Source: JAXGMQ01 sp964613055
Lineage (GTDB): Bacteria > Caldisericota > Caldisericia > JAAYUI01
Length of the DNA: 21,903 nucleotides
Reading direction: 5' to 3'
Assembly (NCBI GenBank): GCA_964613055.1
Contig: CAZTGD010000036.1
Location: forward strand, 1 to 21,903
Below the pieces are notes generated by a model. That model saw only the letters and a list, made by a program, of their open reading frames with translations, was not told where the DNA came from and searched no databases. The translations under genes and the position numbers were made by a program. Shown piece by piece: positions 1 through 8,539 of this stretch; position 1 is the first letter of the stretch, and every line of letters begins with the position of its first letter.

Positions 1-60
1 AGGAAGAGTACTACTCAGGCACATACCTAGCATCCACTGTTGTTGTACCACAGCTTAACA

Positions 61-108
61 GCCCCCCTCTTCGAGGGGGGAAGGGAAGCAAAGCTTCCCA
101 GGGGGGTT
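61..108. repeat. Double-hairpin repeat, copy 1 (48 bp)
   Basis: A G and six C open a perfect 8-bp stem (62-69 with 73-80, loop TTC). A second hairpin follows with stem GGGAAGC (83-89) and GCTTCCC (93-99) around AAA, and the unit closes with six G and TT (101-108). The closing G run could pair with the opening C run instead of the first G run, so two folds are possible. Copy 2 at 181-228 has the same length and architecture. It resembles REP-type intergenic palindromes; a role in transcription termination or mRNA stability downstream of ruvX is inference. Confidence 0.85.
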
Positions 109-180
109 TACACACTGAACAGGGGGATTCAGATTCCTCACCCTCTTCAAACTTTCCTGCTGAAGGCACACTCCATTCAA

Positions 181-228
181 GCCCCCCTTTTGAAGGGGGG
201 ATGTCCTGCAACGCAGGACAGGGGGGTT
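181..228. repeat. Double-hairpin repeat, copy 2 (48 bp)
   Basis: Same layout as copy 1. Six C plus TT (182-189) pair with AA plus six G (193-200) around TTG. A second hairpin TGTCCTGC (202-209) and GCAGGACA (213-220) encloses AAC, and six G and TT close the unit (221-228). The second stem differs from copy 1 in nearly every base yet still pairs perfectly, so the structure rather than the sequence is kept. The 72 nt between the copies (109-180) and the AT-rich 229-333 hold no gene that I can support; the open frames crossing this region run through the repeats and look accidental. Confidence 0.85.
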
Positions 229-333
229 GCCTAGACTGGAATACCCTCGAAAGAGAAGAAAAAGTAGACATCCAATAGGTAGGATAATTATAATAGGCAA
301 ACAAACATTATATGAAGAAAGAAATTCTGTAGA

Positions 334-735
334 CTACCGCTCCAGATACCTCATCAGTATGAGCTGGGCTTCTATGGCATCCTTGGATCCTCTCATCCTG
401 CGGTCGTTCTTGCCAAGCTTGTGCCCCACCTCTCGCGTCTCTACAGATGTGTAGCTCTCATCCACCAACTCCACGGACACTCCCGATGTGCGCTCAAGAG
501 ACTCTGCAAACTCTCTGGCGTTCCTGGCTGATTCGGTTTCCTCTTCACTGCCCATGGCGGGGTAGCCAAACACGACCAACTCAGCCCCTTTGTCTTTGAT
601 GATGCTGACCAGCTCATGTATGGTCTTGTTCGCACCTCGATTGGATACACTGCACACTGCAAATGAGAACACACCGTCAGGGGAGCAAGCAACGCCTATG
701 TTCTTCTCACCGTAGTCAAAGGCGACTATTACCAT
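334..735 (-). CDS. ruvX: RuvX/YqgF-type Holliday junction resolvase-like nuclease
   Basis: 133 residues, the usual size for the YqgF/RuvX family, an RNase H-like nuclease linked to Holliday-junction resolution and to 16S pre-rRNA 5'-end processing. Visible landmarks are the N-terminal strand FDYGEKNIGVA with the acidic Asp7, the VVFGYP segment (54-59) where the family usually has a VVGLP-like motif, DESYTSVET (92-100) in place of the usual DERLTTVEA, and C-terminal DAIEAQLIL with Asp119. These acidic residues match the metal-binding set. The ATG lies one base after the stop of the aldo/keto reductase, so translation is probably coupled; only a weak GGAT precedes it. alaS followed by ruvX is a common bacterial pair, here interrupted by one gene. 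Last gene of the leftward block. Confidence 0.93.
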   Translation of the reverse strand: MVIVAFDYGEKNIGVACSPDGVFSFAVCSVSNRGANKTIHELVSIIKDKGAELVVFGYPAMGSEEETESARNAREFAESLERTSGVSVELVDESYTSVETREVGHKLGKNDRRMRGSKDAIEAQLILMRYLER

Positions 736-736
736 G

Positions 737-1672
737 TCAGACTATCCGCAGTGCGCGTTCTGGACATTGATCAACACAGTAGGTACACAGCACGCACTTG
801 TAATGGTCAATACATGCCTTTTCGTCCACAATCGAGATGGCACCTTGTGGGCAAGCTGAAACACAATCACCACACCCCTTGCACCAGAAGCTAACGAACA
901 TCTGCCTTTCAACCGTGCCAATGGATGTAGTCGGTTCATTTCCTTCAAACAGGTCAACGTTGTAGTCAACCTCACGTTCATCCTTCATGCCGATGGCAAC
1001 AGAATGGGCATAGGGGTAATCCCTTGAATACTCTAGGGCTTCTCGAGCGCGATGAAGCAATTTTCCACCACCAAGGGATTTCATAAGGTACACGCCTAAT
1101 CCAGCCTCATAGTCCTGTTTGAGCTCATCTTCCATGTCCTCGCGAGTGCCGTCCTTGATGCCGTAACCCTCGATGTTGTGCATGGAGAAGATAACCTCAA
1201 GTTCAGGAAGGAGTCTAACAACCCTGGTAACTTCAACGGTGTGAGTCGAGACACCCAAAACCTGGATGAGTCCCTTCTGTTTGTATTCGAGAAGAACATC
1301 AAGCGCTCTGCGGTGACCAGAAAGGGTTAGCGAGGATTCCTGTTCGTGGAGAAGATAGACGGGGATGGAGTCCAATTTCATCTCACGAAGTGAGTTCTCC
1401 ACAGACTCCCTCATCTTGTCGGCGGTGTCTGAGTAGGATTTGGTGACAACAACAGCTTCGTGCCTGATGTGATTCGAGAGTGCTCCGATGTATGGCTGTG
1501 TGCCGTACAACTCAGCGCTGTCAAAAAAATTGATACCTCGCTCCCACGCGTACTCAAAGACTTTAACAGCCCTCGGTATACCGAACTTTGCCTGAAGTGG
1601 TCCAACCGTTAGCGTGCCAAAACACAGCTTTGAAACACTGAGGGATGTATTGCCGAAATTGGTTTTATCCAT
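737..1672 (-). CDS. Aldo/keto reductase with C-terminal 2x[4Fe-4S] ferredoxin domain
   Basis: 311 residues. Residues 1-250 form an aldo/keto reductase TIM barrel with the family's catalytic tetrad visible as Asp51, Tyr56 (DSAELYG), Lys78 (VVTKSY) and His109 (LLHEQ). Residues 260-311 carry two 4Fe-4S motifs: Cys264/267/270/274 followed by Pro, and Cys293/296/299/303 followed by Pro. The fusion suggests electron exchange between ferredoxin clusters and an NAD(P)H-linked carbonyl reductase; the substrate cannot be told. It stops in TGA one base before ruvX and starts two bases after the alaS stop, with GAGGG as Shine-Dalgarno, so it belongs to the same transcript. Its place between alaS and ruvX suggests insertion into an older gene pair. 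Confidence 0.92.
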   Translation of the reverse strand: MDKTNFGNTSLSVSKLCFGTLTVGPLQAKFGIPRAVKVFEYAWERGINFFDSAELYGTQPYIGALSNHIRHEAVVVTKSYSDTADKMRESVENSLREMKLDSIPVYLLHEQESSLTLSGHRRALDVLLEYKQKGLIQVLGVSTHTVEVTRVVRLLPELEVIFSMHNIEGYGIKDGTREDMEDELKQDYEAGLGVYLMKSLGGGKLLHRAREALEYSRDYPYAHSVAIGMKDEREVDYNVDLFEGNEPTTSIGTVERQMFVSFWCKGCGDCVSACPQGAISIVDEKACIDHYKCVLCTYCVDQCPERALRIV

Positions 1673-1674
1673 GG

Positions 1675-4278
1675 CTATCCCTCTAACAAAGCCTTGATTT
1701 GCTTTCGGAATTCGTCTTGTGTCTGGTTGGCTTTAGAGGGGTCAATGCCGCCAGATTGTCCCATATCAGGGCGACCACCACCCTTGAAACCCACAACCTT
1801 GCCCACCGAACCCACAAGCTTTCCGCTGTGAATTCTCTCTGGTGGAACATCCTTGCTGACAACAGAAAGGTTCATGCCCTTTTTGCTTTTTCCGATCAGA
1901 ACGACAATACCACTCCCAAGTTCCTCCAGCACCTCATCACAAAGGCGGAGCATCTCCTTGGTGCCGAACCCGTCGACTCTTTCAACAACGACATTTACCC
2001 CACCAATTGAAACAACTTTGTCTGTCAGTCCACTGACTTTTGATTTGGCAGCGCCTTCTGTCATTGACTTTATCTGCTTCTTTGCTGAGGATAGTTGGGA
2101 CAGCAGATCTTCTACCTTCGAGTTGGCATCACTCACACTTGTGCCAAGAGTATCGGCAATATTCTTCAGCGCATGCTCCTTTTCCTGGGTGTAAGCAAGT
2201 GCTTTAATACCAGTTAGCGCGGTAATCCTTCTTATGCCACCACCAATGGATGACTCGGATGTAATCTTGACCATCCCAATCTCTCCAGTGTTATCAACGT
2301 GGCAACCACCACAAAGCTCTTTTGATGTACTTCCAATGGTGATTACTCGGACTGATTCACCGTACTTCTCGCCGAATAGGGCGACAGCTCCCTCTTCTTT
2401 AGCCTGTTTTATGCCCATATTTCGAGTGGCAACGGGTATGCACTCCCAGACAGCTTTATTAACCTGTGACTCTATCCTCGCTATCTGATAATCTGAAAGC
2501 GCTCCTTCAGTCGTTGTGAAATCGAATCGAAGTTCGTTCTCCCCAACCCACGAGCCAGCCTGGTTTGCGTGATCACCGAGTTCATTTTTTAGGGCTGAAT
2601 GGATAAGGTGAGTTGCAGTATGGGCATGGGTTATATCATTCCTCTTTACATCGACTATCTCCATGTCTATGGAGTCCCCAACGTTTAAATGCCCAGCCAC
2701 TATCTCCGCCTTGTGAAGGATGAGATTGTGGGCGGGTGTGCTTGTATCAAGTATCTTTAGCTTGACCTTATCTGAATAAGCTATTCCAGAGTCTCCAATC
2801 TGACCTCCCTGTTCGGGATAGAATGGTGTCTTGTCCGTGCTGAACAGAACAGTATCGCCTTCTGATGCAGAGGATACGGATGATTCGTCTTTGATTATGC
2901 CCAACACCTTGGCGTCTGCAAGCGTTTTATTCTTATAACCCACAAAGTCTGACTCACCCGTGTCGTCCCTGAAGGATATGTAGGAATTGGTTTTCTCAAA
3001 TGATTTTTGTCCTGTGTAGGATTTTCTACCTCGCTCCTTCTGAGCGGAAAGCCTCACTTTGAATTCGTTCGTATTGACATCTATACCGCGTTCTCCAGCG
3101 TATTCAACGGTTAGTTCGAGTGGGAAACCGTATGTATCATATAGTTTGAAAGCGGTTTCACCATCCAGGGTATCACCCCTTTCAAGACTCTTCATCTTGT
3201 TTGTTAGAAGGTCAATACCCATATCCAGTGTAGATATGAACTGCTTTTCCTCATTGCCTATGATTTTTTTTATTGCATCTCTTCTCTCATCCAGCAGTGG
3301 ATAAGCGAGTTTGTATTTACCTATAACCGATTCTGCCAATTGAGATACAAAGACTCCCTTGATGTCCAGCTGCTTACCTGCTAGCAATACCCTTCTTAGC
3401 AATCTCTTCAGCACGTAACCACGCCCATCGTTTGCTGGAAACACACCATCACCAATAAGGAATACTACCGCCTTAACATGGTCTGCAATCATCCGCTTCC
3501 TTTGGGTGTCTTCAACCTTTGTAAAGGAATTGATAGCGATCATAATCCCCTGGAAAAGGTCGCTTTCAAAGCTCGAGCATATACCCTGTGAAACAGCGGT
3601 TATCCTCTCCAGTCCGGCCCCGGTGTCTATGTTTTTTCTAGGAAGGGGCTCTTTCGAACCGTCCTTTTTCGCATTAAACTGTGTAAACACGATGTTCCAC
3701 AATTCAACAAACCTTGGATCATCCAGATCCACATACCCATCCTTTTGTGGATAATCTTCACCTGCGTTCCAATCAAAGTAGATCTCTGAATCAGGACCAC
3801 ATGGTCCGACATCACCCATCATCCAGAAGTTACTTCTGTCGTTGATTATCTTCTCCGGTGAGATACCCACTTTCATCCATTCAGAAAGGCTTTCTTCGTC
3901 GTCTGGATGCACTGATATCAACAGATGGTCTGTCGGTAGACCGACAACTCCCGTAAGGTATTCATATGCCCAGGGTATTGCTGACTCCTTGAAGTAATCA
4001 CCGATCGAGAAGTTTCCCAGCATCTCAAAGAGAGTGTGGTGGAAATTGGTTTTACCAACGTTGTCGATGTCGTTGGTTCTGAAACATCGCTGACAGCTGG
4101 TAAGCCTTGTAGAAACAGGTTTTCTTTCACCCGTGAAAAAGGACTTCAAGGGCAACATGCCGGCGAGTGTAAATAACACTGTCGGATCTGAAGGAATGAG
4201 TGACGCGCCTTCCAGTATGTAGTGTTCACGATCATAGAAGAAATCAAGGAAACTCTTCCTTATTTCATGTGATTTCAT
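1675..4278 (-). CDS. alaS: Alanine--tRNA ligase
   Basis: 867 residues, close to the usual 870-880. It charges tRNA-Ala and clears Ser/Gly mischarging. The class II catalytic core occupies about 1-240, with the GAGLER motif 3 element at 220-225. The editing domain has the zinc ligands His553 and His557 (HTATH) and Cys656 and His660 (CGGCH). The oligomerisation/C-Ala region ends with GGGRPDMGQSGG (833-844), the family's typical glycine-rich segment. The ATG is preceded by AAGGG and lies 24 nt after the sepF stop. All three domains look intact, with no frameshift. Confidence 0.99.
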   Translation of the reverse strand: MKSHEIRKSFLDFFYDREHYILEGASLIPSDPTVLFTLAGMLPLKSFFTGERKPVSTRLTSCQRCFRTNDIDNVGKTNFHHTLFEMLGNFSIGDYFKESAIPWAYEYLTGVVGLPTDHLLISVHPDDEESLSEWMKVGISPEKIINDRSNFWMMGDVGPCGPDSEIYFDWNAGEDYPQKDGYVDLDDPRFVELWNIVFTQFNAKKDGSKEPLPRKNIDTGAGLERITAVSQGICSSFESDLFQGIMIAINSFTKVEDTQRKRMIADHVKAVVFLIGDGVFPANDGRGYVLKRLLRRVLLAGKQLDIKGVFVSQLAESVIGKYKLAYPLLDERRDAIKKIIGNEEKQFISTLDMGIDLLTNKMKSLERGDTLDGETAFKLYDTYGFPLELTVEYAGERGIDVNTNEFKVRLSAQKERGRKSYTGQKSFEKTNSYISFRDDTGESDFVGYKNKTLADAKVLGIIKDESSVSSASEGDTVLFSTDKTPFYPEQGGQIGDSGIAYSDKVKLKILDTSTPAHNLILHKAEIVAGHLNVGDSIDMEIVDVKRNDITHAHTATHLIHSALKNELGDHANQAGSWVGENELRFDFTTTEGALSDYQIARIESQVNKAVWECIPVATRNMGIKQAKEEGAVALFGEKYGESVRVITIGSTSKELCGGCHVDNTGEIGMVKITSESSIGGGIRRITALTGIKALAYTQEKEHALKNIADTLGTSVSDANSKVEDLLSQLSSAKKQIKSMTEGAAKSKVSGLTDKVVSIGGVNVVVERVDGFGTKEMLRLCDEVLEELGSGIVVLIGKSKKGMNLSVVSKDVPPERIHSGKLVGSVGKVVGFKGGGRPDMGQSGGIDPSKANQTQDEFRKQIKALLEG

Positions 4279-4302
4279 AGGCTATCCCTTAATAATTATT
4301 TT

Positions 4303-4716
4303 CTATTCGAACGAGCCAAAATCGCTGTTTTGCTTCTTCGGTCTGTCATCCCACATACGCAGGCGTTCAGATGACACTGCGATATCCTTGGTAGCAAAGA
4401 GAAACACATTCTTTCCAATCTTTTCGACCATACCGTCGAGTGCGTAACAGGCACCTGACACAAAATCAATAAATCGCCTAGCAATACCCGATTCAGTCTC
4501 TTCGAAGTTTGCCATGATGGGCTTTCCCTGCTTGAGGGAGTCTACAGATTTTCTGGCCTCCTCAAAGGAGGTGGGTTTGATGACCACCACAGTCATCTTT
4601 GATATTGCTGACTTTATCTCTTCGCTTACATCAGAAGACCCGTTTTCATCCTCTTCATAAAAATCTTCTTCCTCGTCTAATCCGACCAGCGATTTGAACC
4701 AATTGCCTATACCCAT
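4303..4716 (-). CDS. sepF: Cell division protein SepF
   Basis: 137 residues from the second ATG of an ATGATG pair. SepF binds the FtsZ C-terminus and bends or tethers filaments at the membrane. Residues 1-13 (MGIGNWFKSLVGL) look like the family's membrane-binding amphipathic helix, an acidic linker follows (14-36), and the conserved SepF core is 41-114, including VVVIKPTSFEEA and the strand NVFLFATKDIAV. I chose 4716 because GGAGG then lies 6 nt upstream; the ATG at 4719 (one extra Met) leaves only 3 nt. The yggS stop TGA overlaps the first ATG (ATGA), so translation is coupled. The neighbours ftsZ and yggS are the family's usual context. Confidence 0.95.
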   Translation of the reverse strand: MGIGNWFKSLVGLDEEEDFYEEDENGSSDVSEEIKSAISKMTVVVIKPTSFEEARKSVDSLKQGKPIMANFEETESGIARRFIDFVSGACYALDGMVEKIGKNVFLFATKDIAVSSERLRMWDDRPKKQNSDFGSFE

Positions 4717-5384
4717 CATATACCTCCAAACAGGGCTCTCCCCAGACGGATCTGGGTAGCCTTGCATTCGATAGCCATCTTGTAATCGTCTGACATGCCA
4801 TATGATCTATCCATCGACCTACCAAGTCTCTGCTCTAATCCGGATGCCAGCATCTCTGCTTGATTATAGATATTTCTACGTGTTTTTCCAGTGGCATCAA
4901 TCGGACACATAGTAAAAACGCCGTTGAGTCTAATGTGGTTTAAAGTGATAATATGGTCAACCAACTGATGAAATTTATTAACAGGACAGCCGTGCTTTGA
5001 ATCTTCTTCTGAGATGTTGACTTCTATCATCACAGCAACATCTGATTCTGTTAGATTGTCAATCCTGTTTACCAGCTTTATGCTGTCAATAGTATCTATT
5101 GAATCAAATGATTTAAGCGCAGGCTTGACTTTGTTGCCTTGAAGGTGACCGATCATGTGAAGATGTATTTTATTTCTTAACTTATGGTTCTTCCATCGAT
5201 CGGCATTCTGTACGTAGTTCTCGGCTATATGCGAAAGACCGGCCTTAACAAAAGATTCAACTACGAGGGTTTCTGTATACTTAGCGGCGCCAATCAGTGT
5301 GACATCGCTCGGGTCTCTTCCCGCCTCCCTGGCGGCAATGTCTATCTGTTCCCTGATGCTCGCAAGACGCTCCTCAGCTACCAC
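4716..5384 (-). CDS. yggS: YggS/PLPBP family pyridoxal phosphate homeostasis protein
   Basis: 222 residues, the normal length for this PLP-binding single-barrel family (YggS, YlmE, PROSC), which buffers vitamin B6 and affects amino-acid metabolism without a known enzymatic reaction. The PLP lysine is expected at Lys35 (IGAAKYTE). Other family landmarks are AENYVQ (54-59), HMIGHLQGNKVK (76-87), and the phosphate-binding end GMSDDYKMAIE (196-206) followed by IRLGRALFGG. The start is GTG, overlapping the end of ftsZ by 11 nt, with AAAGG a few bases upstream inside ftsZ. ftsZ-yggS-sepF is a widespread order in Gram-positive lineages. Confidence 0.94.
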   Translation of the reverse strand: MVAEERLASIREQIDIAAREAGRDPSDVTLIGAAKYTETLVVESFVKAGLSHIAENYVQNADRWKNHKLRNKIHLHMIGHLQGNKVKPALKSFDSIDTIDSIKLVNRIDNLTESDVAVMIEVNISEEDSKHGCPVNKFHQLVDHIITLNHIRLNGVFTMCPIDATGKTRRNIYNQAEMLASGLEQRLGRSMDRSYGMSDDYKMAIECKATQIRLGRALFGGI

Positions 5385-6462
5385 CAGCGCCTTTCTTTTT
5401 CTGAAGGAATGGTGGGATATCTAGTTCCTTGCCTGATACGAGCTCATCAAGATCACCGCTCCTGATTTTTGGTTTTATGGTTATTCCGGCGCGATCGGAG
5501 GTCTGCTTAGCTTCGAAGCCTGTGGCAATGGTGATAACCTTTAGCTCGTCCTCAAGCGATTTGTCAATCACCGCTCCCCAAACAATGTTTGCGCTCCCCT
5601 CGACCTTTCTTGTTATCAGCCTGGCGACTTCGTTGGCTTCGGATATCTTGAAGTCCTTACCACCGATACAATTGACTAGAAGACCAGTTGACCCCTTCAG
5701 TGAAGCGTCAAGGAGTGGAGAGGTAATAGCCTGATTTGCCGCCTCCTCAGCGCGGTTTTCTCCCTTGGCCTGACCAATACCCATCCAGGCTGTCCCCGCA
5801 TTGCTCATGATGGTTTTTACATCTGCAAAATCAACATTTACGAGACCGGAGACGTTGATGATGGTCGTGATACCCTCAACCGCTTGCCTCAATATGTCGT
5901 CTACCATAAGAAATGCTTCTGTCAGTGGAGTGTTTTTATTGGTTGCCTCAAATAGACGATCGTTGCTTATGGTGATCATCGCATCGACATTCTCCTGAAG
6001 CGATTCGATGCCCTTATCTGCAATTATCATGCGCTTGTCACCTTCAAAGCTGAAGGGTCTTGTAACAATAGCTATTGTTAGTGCTCCAAGCTCCTTGGCT
6101 ATATCTGCAACAACTGGAATAGCACCTGTACCAGTACCACCACCCATACCACAGGCGAGGAATATGAGGTTTGCACCAGAGAGCATCTCTGCTAGTATGT
6201 CTTTGCTCTCCTCGGCGGACTTTCTTCCAAGCTCTGGCATGGCGCCAGCACCAAGTCCACGGGTGGTCTTTGGACCGATCTGAACTTTGTTTGGAGCAAG
6301 GGACATCCTGAGAGTTTGTGTATCTGTATTGACAGCGATGTACTCAACACCGTCCAGCCCGTATTCAATCATGCGGTTAACGGCGTTGTTGCCACCACCT
6401 CCAATTCCTACGACTTTTATTACGGCATTTGTACCTTCCCACACGTCAAAAGCGTTTGACAT
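5374..6462 (-). CDS. ftsZ: Cell division protein FtsZ
   Basis: 362 residues. The tubulin-like GTPase forms the cytokinetic ring. Visible parts are the nucleotide-binding GGGGNNAVNRMIE (21-33), the tubulin signature GGGTGTG (107-113), and the T7 catalytic loop around NVDFADVKTIM (209-219) that completes the GTPase site of the next subunit. The linker after about residue 330 is very short, followed by the conserved tail DIPPFLQKK (348-356) that docks SepF or FtsA. The start ATG follows AGAAAGGA at good spacing. It stops in TGA, showing that TGA is a normal stop in this genome. No ftsA lies between ftsQ and ftsZ. Confidence 0.98.
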   Translation of the reverse strand: MSNAFDVWEGTNAVIKVVGIGGGGNNAVNRMIEYGLDGVEYIAVNTDTQTLRMSLAPNKVQIGPKTTRGLGAGAMPELGRKSAEESKDILAEMLSGANLIFLACGMGGGTGTGAIPVVADIAKELGALTIAIVTRPFSFEGDKRMIIADKGIESLQENVDAMITISNDRLFEATNKNTPLTEAFLMVDDILRQAVEGITTIINVSGLVNVDFADVKTIMSNAGTAWMGIGQAKGENRAEEAANQAITSPLLDASLKGSTGLLVNCIGGKDFKISEANEVARLITRKVEGSANIVWGAVIDKSLEDELKVITIATGFEAKQTSDRAGITIKPKIRSGDLDELVSGKELDIPPFLQKKKGAGGS

Positions 6463-6525
6463 AGATATAGTCCTTTCTCAACCGTGTCATCAACCAATCA
6501 ATTGTAGCAGAGATGATTTCTAGTT

Positions 6526-7539
6526 TCAACTGCTACCAATTACCGGTTTTCTGGGCACGGTTGTTACCTGGTATGGGATATCCAGCTTGATACATATGGG
6601 CATGTCCTCTTTCCTCATAAAGAGATCATCAGCTAGATGTCCCAGCGCACCAAATTTGATGTCAAGGTAGTTATTTGTACCAAAGAAAACGATTGATCCC
6701 TGGGCTGTCTCAGCAAATATACCCTGAGCATTCTCGAGGTTCACCTTTGTGTACATAATATACTCTGCTTTTTTAGGATCTTTTTTCTTGCTTGTGTATT
6801 CGGTCGAAGCTTCCTCAATTTCTGGAGGATCAGCAAAAACAATATCGCCATTTTCAATTGTAAATAATGGATTATCATTGGATGGACCGACAAATATATA
6901 CTCACCCCGATGATTCTTATAAAGAAAGCGAGTAGAATTATTTACGATTAAATTCATAAATGTAAAACCCATGGAGTCCCGTGTCTGGAGTATCTTTGCT
7001 ACGACACCTTGTACTAGATATGGTCGTATTTCTTTGGGAATATTATCAATATTCGCTTCGAAGGGATACTGATGATTATTTAGGCATTCCAGATCAAAGA
7101 CCTGGGAAGGGTTTTTGCTGAAAAGCGATAATTCAACAAGAGCATCATCAGAAGGCGTTATGTCGCTAATGTAGTTTCCTTCGATGTCTACAGCGATACG
7201 CGCCATATTGTTGCCCTGACAGAGAACGAAAGTGTCCTGTTTCTCCTTGATTGTAACCGTAGCTCTAAAAAAGAAATTAGGATCAATATCTATCCTTTCA
7301 ACGAGGGGGCCTAGCGTTTCAGAGGCATCAACATACTTCTTGGTCGAAGTTGGGACCAAACCCATCCATGTTTTGCTGTTGATATAATCCCTGATTGTTC
7401 CTATCTCAATCCTCTGTGCTCCTTCAATTCTGATTCTGCTGAAAGGGACATGTGGAGAGGAAAATGATAGGAAAACAAAGATAATGATTAATGAAAGGAG
7501 AACCAGAGAAATAGCTTTCAGAGTGGCATACATTCGCAT
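6526..7539 (-). CDS. ftsQ: FtsQ/DivIB-like divisome protein (membrane-anchored, POTRA)
   Basis: 337 residues. A short cytoplasmic start and one membrane helix (about 8-25) are followed by a POTRA-like domain (about 32-102, from FSRIRIEGAQRI to the strand ATVTIKEK). The long extracytoplasmic part is poorly conserved, as in the family. The position directly before ftsZ strongly supports the call. FtsQ/DivIB scaffolds FtsL/FtsB and later divisome proteins outside the membrane. Two starts are possible. The ATG at 7539 lies 8 nt from a promoter -10 box, so it would be leaderless. The ATG at 7533 (third codon) has AGGA 8 nt upstream. The identity rests on architecture and context. Confidence 0.82.
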   Translation of the reverse strand: MRMYATLKAISLVLLSLIIIFVFLSFSSPHVPFSRIRIEGAQRIEIGTIRDYINSKTWMGLVPTSTKKYVDASETLGPLVERIDIDPNFFFRATVTIKEKQDTFVLCQGNNMARIAVDIEGNYISDITPSDDALVELSLFSKNPSQVFDLECLNNHQYPFEANIDNIPKEIRPYLVQGVVAKILQTRDSMGFTFMNLIVNNSTRFLYKNHRGEYIFVGPSNDNPLFTIENGDIVFADPPEIEEASTEYTSKKKDPKKAEYIMYTKVNLENAQGIFAETAQGSIVFFGTNNYLDIKFGALGHLADDLFMRKEDMPICIKLDIPYQVTTVPRKPVIGSS

Positions 7540-7546
7540 GGTCCTA

Positions 7547-7575
7547 ATCGTAGTTAATTTTATTTATCATGTCAA
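7547..7575 (-). promoter_or_regulatory. Promoter of the ftsQ-ftsZ block; start is at or next to the ATG
   Basis: On the minus strand a consensus -35 TTGACA (7575-7570) is followed by exactly 17 nt and TACGAT (7552-7547). Seven more bases lead to the ATG at 7539. A normal start site 7-8 nt after the -10 would therefore fall on or beside the start codon. One internal AGGA could serve the ATG at 7533 instead. Confidence 0.65.
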
Positions 7576-7705
7576 TACGGAAAATGCCATCAGCATTACA
7601 TTGGTAGATAATGTATCGTAAATGTGTCCGAAATATAAATTATATTAAAATATGAATGCGGGTACAAAACCTGTATAACAGAGTAAAAGAGCAGATATCA
7701 TAAGA

Positions 7706-7719
7706 ATATATTAATATAT
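7706..7719. repeat. 14-bp AT-only palindrome
   Basis: ATATATTAATATAT is a perfect palindrome in the 256-nt gap between ftsQ and the stalk-protein gene. The gap is AT-rich and otherwise holds the ftsQ promoter and the terminator at 7751-7774. In such a composition the palindrome may be chance; a role is not supported. Confidence 0.25.
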
Positions 7720-7750
7720 GAGCACAAGACAAGTATTGATGAGGTTTTAA

Positions 7751-7774
7751 AAAACCGAAAATCTTTTCGGTTTT
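7751..7774 (-). terminator. Intrinsic terminator of the stalk-domain gene
   Basis: AAAACCGAAAA (7751-7761) and TTTTCGGTTTT (7764-7774) form a perfect 11-bp stem with a two-base centre. On the minus strand the stem ends in a run of T (to 7749), which suits the leftward gene whose stop is 22 nt upstream. Confidence 0.75.
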
Positions 7775-7795
7775 GAGTGTACAATCACACCTATC

Positions 7796-8503
7796 CTACG
7801 GCACGCTAACGCTAACCATCCTCAATTCTCCATCCCATGTTACACCACCACCTAGCATTTCAGCACATAGTCGAGAAGGCACATAAGCGGTATCATCAAT
7901 AGTGGTTACTGCCGGTTTGAATTCTATACTTTTACCATCAACGATTGCCGTATAGCTATTCAAAGCGACACTGGACACTCTTCTGCCAACAGAAACCGTT
8001 ATGCTCTTTGTTTCACTGTTCCAACCAATTTCACCACCGAATAATCTCACATACTCCCTTAAGGGTATCATTGAGTGATTGGAGATAATCCTTAGCGGAT
8101 GAGCAAGATAATGCTCCTCTGCATTTAGAATTGCATCTCTTGAATTAATTCCACATGAAATTGTACAATCTCTATATACGATTACACCGCTTTCAATATA
8201 ATTTCCATCTACCATGGCTTGTGCACTTATGGATGATTTCCCAGCTGTAAGTGGGAGATCAGCTTCAAAAATCCCTTCAATACAATCAACATCCAAACTG
8301 TCTATTGTCGCTCCATCAACCAATAATTCGACTGTGTTTATGGATTTATCAGACACCGATCCTCTGATGTAAAGAGTTTTGTTGCGTGTGTGCATACCAG
8401 AAGGTGGTGTGTCTATCTTTATGGTTACCGCTGGTGTCATACTCACAAATGACATCAAGGCTATTACAACGATGCAAATATTAACAACTTGTGAACGTTT
8501 CAT
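7796..8503 (-). CDS. Secreted stalk-domain (Cu amine oxidase N-terminal-like) protein
   Basis: 235 residues. Signal peptide at about 1-26 (MKRSQ, then a hydrophobic stretch ending MTPAVT). Residues 27-112 look like an Ig-like beta domain (TLYIRGSVSDKS, VELLVDG). Residues 125-235 match the copper-amine-oxidase N-terminal or 'stalk' fold: SMIPLREYVRLFGGEIGW, then TAIVDGKSIE, then YVPSRLCAEMLGGGVTW. This domain is common on surface proteins of anaerobic Gram-positives; no enzymatic role or copper binding is implied. GGGAGAG precedes the ATG. The gene is divergent from the ArsR-type regulator. The last domain of the CAP protein at 18387-19562 is of the same type. Confidence 0.82.
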   Translation of the reverse strand: MKRSQVVNICIVVIALMSFVSMTPAVTIKIDTPPSGMHTRNKTLYIRGSVSDKSINTVELLVDGATIDSLDVDCIEGIFEADLPLTAGKSSISAQAMVDGNYIESGVIVYRDCTISCGINSRDAILNAEEHYLAHPLRIISNHSMIPLREYVRLFGGEIGWNSETKSITVSVGRRVSSVALNSYTAIVDGKSIEFKPAVTTIDDTAYVPSRLCAEMLGGGVTWDGELRMVSVSVP

Positions 8504-8539
8504 ATGCTTCTCTCCCTTCTATCAACAGAGAAACTCTTC

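Noticed and set aside
61..228. CRISPR array
   Set aside because: Only two units, 72 nt apart, each internally palindromic and with different second stems; no cas gene.
11..304. Open frames on both strands across the double-hairpin repeats
   Set aside because: They run through C6/G6 palindromes, have no Shine-Dalgarno and give Pro/Gly-rich strings; best explained by the repeats.
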